NCBI GenBank assembly: GCA_003175865.1
Contig: PSRF01000295.1
Span: 1-10,665 of the forward strand
Length of the DNA: 10,665 nt
Direction: 5' to 3'
DNA from: Blastocatellia bacterium
Lineage (GTDB): Bacteria; Acidobacteriota; Blastocatellia; Pyrinomonadales; Pyrinomonadaceae
This document shows, piece after piece, positions 6,291-10,665 of the stretch; positions within the stretch are counted from its first letter, which is position 1; every line of letters starts with the position of its first letter. Under the pieces are notes generated by a model. The model made no database searches, was not told the origin of the DNA, and saw nothing but the letters and a program-made list of their open reading frames with translations. The position numbers and the translations under genes are program-made.

Positions 6291-6971
6291 ATGGAGACCA
6301 ATCGTAGCAAATACGATACTAACCCACTTGAGCCTGATGTCGAAAAGAAGGCAGAGAAGACATTCGGGACGGGTGAAACTGGATCGCCAACTCAGCGAGT
6401 GTCGCGCAATACTGGTCAAGTAGATCAGCACGCCGACGCGCGCCAAAATCTCTACTCTGAAGCCCCGACACGCCGTTACGATAGCAATACCCCGCTCGAA
6501 GCTCCGTACCCCTCAGTTTTTGTTCCGCCCACATACGCACCTCCTGTACAAACTCCCCCCAGGAGTAACCCCAACCAGCCCCAAGGATATGCACGTCCTG
6601 ACGACTTTAAGATCGAAGGAATTGGCATTTCTGAGCGCTGGGCGACAGCTTTGGCGTACGCACCATGGCTCGGTATTGTTGTGTGCTTGCTTGAAATGTT
6701 TTTAGTCCCGAGACGTGAGGCCAAAGTGCGGTTTCACGCTTCGCAGGCACTCGCTATTCATATTGGTATCCTGGTGATTCAAAGAGTATTCGACGTTATC
6801 GGCCTGATCAGTCACAGTTCATTAGGCGGAAGCCTTTTCACTGCATTGGCGGTTGCGTTTTTGATCATTACGATGATACGTGTTTTGCGCGGCGAATCAC
6901 CGCGTATTGCACCTGTAGCCGAAGCTGCCCAATGGTTCAACGACCACATTGAGCCGAGAAATAAGGGCTGA
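6291..6971 (+). CDS. DUF4870-like (Tic20-like) membrane protein with disordered N-terminal region
   Basis: A protein of about 226 residues. The first 110 are polar and proline/asparagine-rich (PYPSVFVPPTYAPPVQTPPRSNPNQPQ), probably disordered and cytosolic. The C-terminal half contains three likely membrane segments at approximate bases 6642-6707, 6738-6809 and 6825-6887, with the DUF4870 signature ALAYAPWLGIVVCLLEMFLVPRR, then VRFHASQALAIHI, then MIRVLRGE. The function of this family is unknown; it is often small and encoded near envelope genes. ATG6291 is chosen. A TTG at 6276 in the same frame would add five residues, but its GAGGA at 6270-6274 is only one base away, too close to serve it. 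The gene follows the JAMM gene by 30 bases and is probably co-transcribed. Confidence 0.75.
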   Translation: METNRSKYDTNPLEPDVEKKAEKTFGTGETGSPTQRVSRNTGQVDQHADARQNLYSEAPTRRYDSNTPLEAPYPSVFVPPTYAPPVQTPPRSNPNQPQGYARPDDFKIEGIGISERWATALAYAPWLGIVVCLLEMFLVPRREAKVRFHASQALAIHIGILVIQRVFDVIGLISHSSLGGSLFTALAVAFLIITMIRVLRGESPRIAPVAEAAQWFNDHIEPRNKG

Positions 6972-7016
6972 TTCTCTTCCCACCCGTGGCATCTTCGTTG
7001 CTGTGCCGATTTGTGA

Positions 7017-7028
7017 GGTCAGTTGACC
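7017..7028. promoter_or_regulatory. Short inverted repeat GGTCA-GT-TGACC, possible operator
   Basis: A perfect 5-bp inverted repeat with a 2-base centre in the 219-bp gap before the M48 gene. Such a dyad could be a regulator site or chance. I find no convincing -35/-10 pair downstream of it. The rest of 6972-7190 shows no gene, only the Shine-Dalgarno GGAGGT at 7181-7186. Confidence 0.2.
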
Positions 7029-7190
7029 GCCACTTTATCCTGGGCACTCGGCGCAAAATCACTCTTTTCCGTGCGTCTTGTTGTTGCGTTTTAGTGCAGA
7101 GATTCCCGAAATGGTATTGAGCATGGCGGGCAAACAGAACATGTAGAAGTTCATCGAATTTGGCTAGTCTTGTTTTGACCGGAGGTATCA

Positions 7191-8648
7191 ATGAATTCAA
7201 GGCGAACAACAAAACAGCGAGCAGTGGTGGCGTGGATTGCATTGCTCGCGATCTGCGCGACGCCGCTTTCGCTCGTTGCTCAGACCCAAATCTCTTATCA
7301 CAATAATAAGTATAGTCCTCAAGATGACGTTAAATTGGGAAGACAGGCGGCACAGGAAGCCGAAAGACAATTTCCCATTTTGCGCGATGAAACAGTTAGG
7401 GCTTATGTAGAACGGGTTGGCCAGCGTTTGGTAGCTGCGATCCCACCTGAGTTTCAGCATCCTGAATTTCACTACTATTTCAAAGTTGTTAATGCGAACG
7501 ACATTAATGCGTTCGCGCTACCTGGCGGTCCAATGTATGTGAATCGCGGCATGATCGAGGCCGCACACAACGAAGGTGAAATGGCGGGAGTGATGGCCCA
7601 CGAGCTTAGTCACGTTGCGTTACGACATGGAACTGCCCAGGCAACCAAACAACGAGGCGGCGTCGGAGTGCTGGCCGGAATAGCGGGGGTGGCCGGAACA
7701 ATTCTTGGTGGTCCAGGATTGGGTCAACTCGCGCAGGCGCCGTTTAGCGTTTACTTTCTGCGCTTCAGTCGCGAGTACGAGACAGAGGCTGACATTCTCG
7801 GTGCTCAGATAATGGCCCGCGCTGGATACGATCCACGCGACCTCGCGAACATGTTTCAGACGATCGAAAGACAGGGTGGAGGCGGCGGCGGATTTTTAAG
7901 TGACCATCCTAGTGCGTCAGATCGCTATGCTCGCATCAATCGTGAAGCTGAATATTTGCGGGTTCAGAACCCTATTGGCAATACCCGTGAGTTTGTCAGC
8001 GTTCAGCAGCGCTTGCGTGGTTATCCGAGGGCGCAATCGATGGCGGATATTGAGCGCAGTGGACAACGTTATCCCGCCGATCGAGGGAATTATCCCGACC
8101 AACAGGGTAATTATCCCGATCAGCAGGGCAGCTATCCTCAGAGTGCGCCACGAGGCCGCGTAGATTATCCATCGAGCCGATATCAGAACTATACGATCCT
8201 GGGTGATCAAGTACAGGTGAGTGTGCCGAACAATTGGAGAGAGATTAACGATCAAAGTTCGGTTTGGTTTGTTCCCGAGGGCGCGTATGGAACATACAAC
8301 GGTCAGTCAGTATTTACACACGGCGTGAGTTTTGGTGTCGTCGGAACAAACAGTAGTAACCTGCAACGTAGTACTGATGAAGTCATCAGTAGCTTGACGC
8401 GGGGAAACAGCAACCTTCGTATCGTTGGCGCATACCAGCGTTCTTCGATTTCCGGCCGCGACGCATTGAGTACTAGTTTGGTCAATATCAATGAAGCGAC
8501 CGGGCAGCAAGAGAGCATTCGGGTGATCACAACGCAAGTTGGTAATGGTCAACTGTTCTACATGCTCGCGCTTGCACCTCAGAGCGAACGTAACTTCGAA
8601 GGTGCGTTTCAAAATGTCTACAGGTCTGTGAGGATTGCGGGTTACTGA
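7191..8648 (+). CDS. Secreted M48-family zinc metalloprotease with repeat linker and extra C-terminal domain
   Basis: A 485-residue protein with a signal peptide (hydrophobic AVVAWIALLAICATPLSLVA, cleavage near residue 30). The M48 catalytic domain spans about 45-260. The zinc motif HELSH is at 137-141 with E138 catalytic, and the third ligand is probably E199 in EYETEADILG. The domain includes the family phrases NAFALPGGPMYVNRGM and SDHPSASDRYARI. This is the BepA/LoiP-like envelope group that degrades or repairs misassembled outer-membrane proteins; that role is inferred from family. Residues 294-319 are a YPDQQGN-type repeat linker, followed by a beta-rich domain (334-485: VQVSVPNNWREI...FYMLALAPQSERNFEGAFQNVYRSV) that resembles PsbP/Mog1-like domains but is not confidently assigned. 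GGAGGT at 7181-7186 supports ATG7191. The stop is followed at once by a type II repeat. Confidence 0.92.
   Translation: MNSRRTTKQRAVVAWIALLAICATPLSLVAQTQISYHNNKYSPQDDVKLGRQAAQEAERQFPILRDETVRAYVERVGQRLVAAIPPEFQHPEFHYYFKVVNANDINAFALPGGPMYVNRGMIEAAHNEGEMAGVMAHELSHVALRHGTAQATKQRGGVGVLAGIAGVAGTILGGPGLGQLAQAPFSVYFLRFSREYETEADILGAQIMARAGYDPRDLANMFQTIERQGGGGGGFLSDHPSASDRYARINREAEYLRVQNPIGNTREFVSVQQRLRGYPRAQSMADIERSGQRYPADRGNYPDQQGNYPDQQGSYPQSAPRGRVDYPSSRYQNYTILGDQVQVSVPNNWREINDQSSVWFVPEGAYGTYNGQSVFTHGVSFGVVGTNSSNLQRSTDEVISSLTRGNSNLRIVGAYQRSSISGRDALSTSLVNINEATGQQESIRVITTQVGNGQLFYMLALAPQSERNFEGAFQNVYRSVRIAGY
8070..8132 (+). repeat. 21-bp in-frame tandem repeat (YPDQQGN linker) inside the M48 gene
   Basis: Three consecutive 21-base units each begin TATCCCG and encode YPADRGN, YPDQQGN and YPDQQGS, followed by a partial fourth (YPQSA). 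Synonymous differences between units show they are not a very recent expansion. They form a flexible Tyr/Pro/Gln/Gly linker between the protease and C-terminal domains, and the copy number could vary among relatives. Confidence 0.85.
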
Positions 8649-8736
8649 TTTGGAGTGCGGCGACTCTGTCGCCGCTTTCCTTTCACTCTGCGGCGTCACT
8701 GATTACAAAGCGCTGACAGAGTCAGCGCAGTCCAAA
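8649..8736. repeat. Type II REP/BIME-like element, copy 1 (between M48 and mazG)
   Basis: The 88-bp unit is bounded by TTTGGA and TCCAAA. Hairpin A has stem GCGGCGAC (8657-8664), loop TCT, and stem GTCGCCGC (8668-8675). Hairpin B is in opposite orientation, with GCGCTGAC (8710-8717), loop AGA, and GTCAGCGC (8721-8728). The motif GGAG lies just 5' of hairpin A, as in REP sequences mobilised by RAYT transposases. The whole unit aligns, reverse-complemented, with 9585-9670, including parts of the centre. Hairpin B overlaps the 3' end and TGA of mazG (8722-8724). Confidence 0.82.
8657..8685 (+). terminator. Possible terminator of the M48 gene formed by REP hairpin A
   Basis: A perfect 8-bp GC-rich stem with a 3-base loop starts 9 bases after the M48 stop and is followed by the pyrimidine/T-rich stretch TTTCCTTTC. 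Together with hairpin B on the other strand it could separate the convergent M48 and mazG transcripts. The T-tract is imperfect, so intrinsic termination is only plausible. Confidence 0.4.
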
Positions 8737-9549
8737 GTTCTTTGCTTCCTGCCAGAGTTCTTCGAGTTCTGCCAACGACGCCTGATCAAAAGTACGTTCA
8801 CGCTCGCGTAATTTCTTTTCAATGAAAGCGAATCGCTGGCGGAATTTTCGATTTGTCGACTTCAGCGCCGCTTCCGGTTCCACTTGCATGTGCCGCGCGA
8901 TATTCGTTGCTGCAAAAAACAGATCACCAATCTCTTCTCTTACTCGAGTATGTGCTTCTTCGTCGCGCGCGATGGAGTGCTCTGTGATCGCTGTACGCAG
9001 TTCGTCAATCTCTTCATGCAACTTGTCAAAAATGTCGTCCACCTTTTCCCAATCAAAACCGACCCGCGCAGCCTTGGTGGAGAGTTGATGCGCTTCCATC
9101 AGGGCCGGTGCTTTCGAAGACACACCATCAAGCAACGAGTTCTTCTCCTTTTCGGTTTTGCCCGAAGCTCGGCGCTCTTCGGCCTTCATCGTTTCCCAAT
9201 TTAGAAGAACTGTTGCAGAGTCTTCTGCCGTGACGTTGCCGAACACGTGTGGATGACGGCGGACCATCTTGTTGTGAATTGCGTCAGTGACATCGTCGAT
9301 TGTGAACTCACCACGCTCCTTTGCAACCTGGGAGTAAAAAACAATCTGAAACAACAGATCTCCAAGTTCATCGCATAGTTCGCCTGGGCGACCTGCGCGT
9401 GCTTCCTCTACAGCCTCGAAAGCTTCGTAGGCTTCTTCGAGCAGCATGGGAGCAAGTGTGGTGTAGTTCTGTTCGCGATCCCACGGACAGCCGTTTGGAG
9501 AACGCAGTCGATCCATCAATTGGATCAAATCGTTAAAAGTTGCTGGCAT
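8722..9549 (-). CDS. mazG: Nucleoside triphosphate pyrophosphohydrolase MazG
   Basis: A 275-residue protein with two MazG domains, close to the length of E. coli MazG (about 263). It hydrolyses (d)NTPs to monophosphate and pyrophosphate, cleaning the nucleotide pool and influencing stress signalling. The N-terminal domain carries CPWDREQNYTTLAPMLLEEAYEAFEA with E38, E39 and E42, then ELCDELGDLLFQ with E61 and D64, the magnesium-binding EExxE...ExxD pattern. KMVRRHPHVFGN (94-105) is also diagnostic. The second domain has HEEIDEL (E179, E180, E183) and REEIGDLFFA (E206, D209), so both metal sites look complete. The final residues FGLR and TGA are encoded by the end of a type II repeat; family members usually end near ELWxEAK. 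The start ATG (9547-9549) has no evident Shine-Dalgarno. Confidence 0.95.
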   Translation of the reverse strand: MPATFNDLIQLMDRLRSPNGCPWDREQNYTTLAPMLLEEAYEAFEAVEEARAGRPGELCDELGDLLFQIVFYSQVAKERGEFTIDDVTDAIHNKMVRRHPHVFGNVTAEDSATVLLNWETMKAEERRASGKTEKEKNSLLDGVSSKAPALMEAHQLSTKAARVGFDWEKVDDIFDKLHEEIDELRTAITEHSIARDEEAHTRVREEIGDLFFAATNIARHMQVEPEAALKSTNRKFRQRFAFIEKKLRERERTFDQASLAELEELWQEAKNFGLR

Positions 9550-9584
9550 GCGGCTAGTCTAGATTGGATGAAAGCGAAGCACAA

Positions 9585-9670
9585 TTTGGAGTGCGCTGGC
9601 TCTGTCAGCGCTTTCCAATCACGTACAGCTGAAGAGACGAAAAGCGGCGACAGAGTCGCCGCGTTCCAAA
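9585..9670. repeat. Type II REP/BIME-like element, copy 2 (inverted relative to copy 1)
   Basis: The 86-bp unit is bounded by TTTGGA (9585-9590) and TCCAAA (9665-9670). Hairpin C has GCGCTGGC (9593-9600), loop TCT, and GTCAGCGC (9604-9611), with one G.T pair. Hairpin D has GCGGCGAC (9644-9651), loop AGA, and GTCGCCGC (9655-9662). GGAG precedes hairpin C. The order of stem types is reversed relative to copy 1, so this is the same element in the opposite orientation. It occupies much of the gap between divergent mazG and the DUF1844 gene, where promoters must also lie. Confidence 0.82.
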
Positions 9671-9762
9671 ACGGGTTTTGCCCCGTGTGAATCGGAATGC
9701 TACCATCAAATTCAAAGCTTTTTTATGAACAAAAAGTCAGCGACGGCGGTGTCGTCGCAACC

Positions 9763-10314
9763 ATGAATGATATGAGCGAAAAGCACGACGAACAACCAAG
9801 CTTCAAAGTAACAGATCGACGACTATTTAACGCCGATGGCAGCCCACGCGACCTGCCTCCGGAGGAAGAACCCGCGATCAAGCAGGCAGTGCAGGCCACA
9901 CCGCCAGCAGAAGCAGCTCCCAGTATGCCGACGTCGCAAGCGACAACTCCTAATATTACAGGTGCAGAGCCCGACGATTCGGATGATGAGCTGAGTGAAG
10001 AAGAACTGGCCAGTGCTCAGGATCCAGCTAGCTTCCTCAACTTCCTCATGTCGCTGGCATCAAATGCTGCGTCAGCACTCGGAATGATGGAGCATCCGGT
10101 AACTCACCAGCGCGAAGTCGACATTGAGCTCGGCAAGCACTGGATCGACGTTCTTGGAATGCTCGAACAGAAGACGAAGGGAAATCTGACGGCCCAGGAG
10201 CAAAAGATGCTTCAAGGTCTACTTTCCGATTTGCGCATGCAGTACGTGTCGCTGGTTAACTCGCAGCAGAAGCCTCGCGCGTATTCGAGTCGTGATATCA
10301 CTGGTGGTAGATGA
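9763..10314 (+). CDS. DUF1844 domain protein
   Basis: A cytosolic protein of about 183 residues. The N-terminus has the short phrase FKVTDRRLFNADG, common in acidobacterial DUF1844 proteins. A low-complexity Pro/Ala/Glu stretch with an acidic run (DDSDDELSEEEL) follows. The DUF1844 helical core (SFLNFLMSLASNAASALGMMEHP...LGKHWIDVLGMLEQKTKGNLTAQEQKMLQGLLSDLRMQYVSL) spans about 90-165. Biochemical function is unknown. The frame is open back to ATG9697, but the extra 22 residues do not resemble the family start; ATG9763 or ATG9772 (MSEKHDEQPSF) is more likely. None has a clear Shine-Dalgarno, so the start is uncertain. The TGA is followed by a heptamer array. Confidence 0.82.
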   Translation: MNDMSEKHDEQPSFKVTDRRLFNADGSPRDLPPEEEPAIKQAVQATPPAEAAPSMPTSQATTPNITGAEPDDSDDELSEEELASAQDPASFLNFLMSLASNAASALGMMEHPVTHQREVDIELGKHWIDVLGMLEQKTKGNLTAQEQKMLQGLLSDLRMQYVSLVNSQQKPRAYSSRDITGGR

Positions 10315-10341
10315 TCTTTAGATCTTCAAGCAGACTAAAAG

Positions 10342-10475
10342 ATCTACGATCTTTGTACTTTGATCCTGGTAATTTGATTGAATTACATAAGCGCAAATTT
10401 GTAAATTGAAGATCAATGAATAACGTACAAACACTTAAGCACAAAGAACGAAGCACGAAGTCCAAAGTACGCAGT
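10342..10475. repeat. Type III inverted heptanucleotide array, locus 3
   Basis: Forward 7-mers are ATCTACG, ATCTTTG, TACTTTG and ATCCTGG (10342-10369). Weaker units in the same phase reach back to ATCTTTA at 10314, the last base of the DUF1844 stop. After a 57-base AT-rich spacer the reverse series runs ACAAACA, CTTAAGC, ACAAAGA, ACGAAGC, ACGAAGT, CCAAAGT, ACGCAGT (10427-10475). The best inverted match is GTACTTTG (10355-10362) with CAAAGTAC (10463-10470). The heptamer is related to that of locus 1. The array ends 8 bases before the next ATG. Confidence 0.72.
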
Positions 10476-10483
10476 ACGTTTGA

Positions 10484-10665
10484 ATGAAACTAACCTTCCT
10501 CGGAACTGGAACCTCCACAGGCGTCCCTTCAATCGGTTGTGAGTGCGAGACGTGCATGTCCGACGATCCTCACGATAAACGTTTGCGAGTTTCGGTAATC
10601 ATCGAACACGACGGGAAGACTGTCTTAATCGACACGTCATCGGATTTCCGTCAACAGGCTCTGCG
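10484..10665 (+). CDS. Metallo-beta-lactamase-fold hydrolase, PhnP-like (3' part outside window)
   Basis: Sixty complete codons are visible. The N-terminus MKLTFLGTGTSTGVPSIGCECETC matches the PhnP/RNase Z-like branch of the metallo-beta-lactamase superfamily. The GTGTSxGVP strand-turn is present, and C19, C21 and C24 form the Cys-rich structural zinc site known in PhnP. KRLRVSVII and TVLIDTSSDFRQQAL follow, the Asp lying at the end of the second strand as usual. The catalytic HxHxDH motif should lie just beyond the window. PhnP cleaves phosphoribosyl cyclic phosphate, but without phosphonate genes nearby the substrate is open; a generic cyclic-nucleotide or phosphodiester hydrolase is the safer call. 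No Shine-Dalgarno is visible before the ATG. Confidence 0.85.
   Translation, partial: MKLTFLGTGTSTGVPSIGCECETCMSDDPHDKRLRVSVIIEHDGKTVLIDTSSDFRQQAL

Noticed and set aside
6972..7190. tRNA or small RNA gene in the 219-bp gap
   Set aside because: No cloverleaf arms, CCA end or strong terminator hairpin could be found by eye.
7917..8255. Minus-strand open frame antisense to the M48 gene
   Set aside because: Shadow of a well-supported gene; its periodic IIGI stretches are the reverse reading of the 21-bp repeat.
9697..9762. Longer N-terminus for the DUF1844 protein from ATG9697
   Set aside because: The additional residues lack similarity to the family start FKVTDRR preceded by a short leader, and no good Shine-Dalgarno precedes it.
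10319..10346. Rho-independent terminator after the DUF1844 gene (TAGATCTT with AAGATCTA)
   Set aside because: The 8-bp stem is AT-rich with a 12-base loop and has no T-tract after it; it is better explained as part of the heptamer array.

Overview
The window looks like chromosomal DNA from a Gram-negative bacterium of about half GC, most plausibly an acidobacterium (Blastocatellia-like). The reasons are the mix of an outer-membrane PagL-like protein, a HisRS with the motif-2 wording typical of the Bacteroidetes/eukaryote-like group, a DUF1844 protein next to a PhnP-like hydrolase, and abundant short intergenic repeats. The taxonomic call rests on remembered family distributions and is tentative. 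I see no phage, insertion sequence, CRISPR array, tRNA or rRNA.

Layout. Bases 1-93 hold the 3' end of an unidentified gene. Bases 195-3271 are a tight plus-strand operon whose genes overlap at stop/start codons: a PagL-like acyloxyacyl hydrolase, hisS, a DUF1572/DinB-like protein and a VOC (glyoxalase-fold) protein. A second VOC gene (3363-3743) and aspS (3856-5664) follow on the same strand, so two aminoacyl-tRNA synthetase genes bracket three small putative metabolite/detoxification genes. Next come a JAMM/M67 metallopeptidase (5844-6260) and a DUF4870-like membrane protein (6291-6971). After a 219-bp gap there is a secreted M48 zinc protease (7191-8648). It converges on mazG, a house-cleaning NTP pyrophosphohydrolase on the minus strand (8722-9549). 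DUF1844 (about 9763-10314) diverges from mazG and is followed by a truncated metallo-beta-lactamase-fold gene (10484 to the window end).

The most striking signal is in the gaps between genes. Most of the longer gaps carry a paired, inverted repeat of roughly 85-170 bp, and at least three types occur. (I) Two units start with a 20-nt hairpin that also encodes the C-terminus '-SDKL' and the stop codon of the upstream gene, and end with a diverged inverted copy just before the next gene. (II) Two REP/BIME-like units of 88 and 86 bp, each with two GC-rich hairpins, lie in inverted orientation on either side of mazG; one supplies the last codons and stop of mazG. (III) Three loci carry tandem heptanucleotide arrays (7-bp period) that run forward and then in reverse complement, with a different heptamer consensus at one locus. 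Several of these repeats abut or encode stop codons, or lie close to ribosome-binding and start sites, so they appear to be integrated into gene ends rather than being passive spacer.

The genes themselves are mostly housekeeping: translation (hisS, aspS), nucleotide-pool sanitation (mazG), envelope quality control (M48) and outer-membrane lipid A modification (PagL-like). No defence system or biosynthetic cluster is visible.
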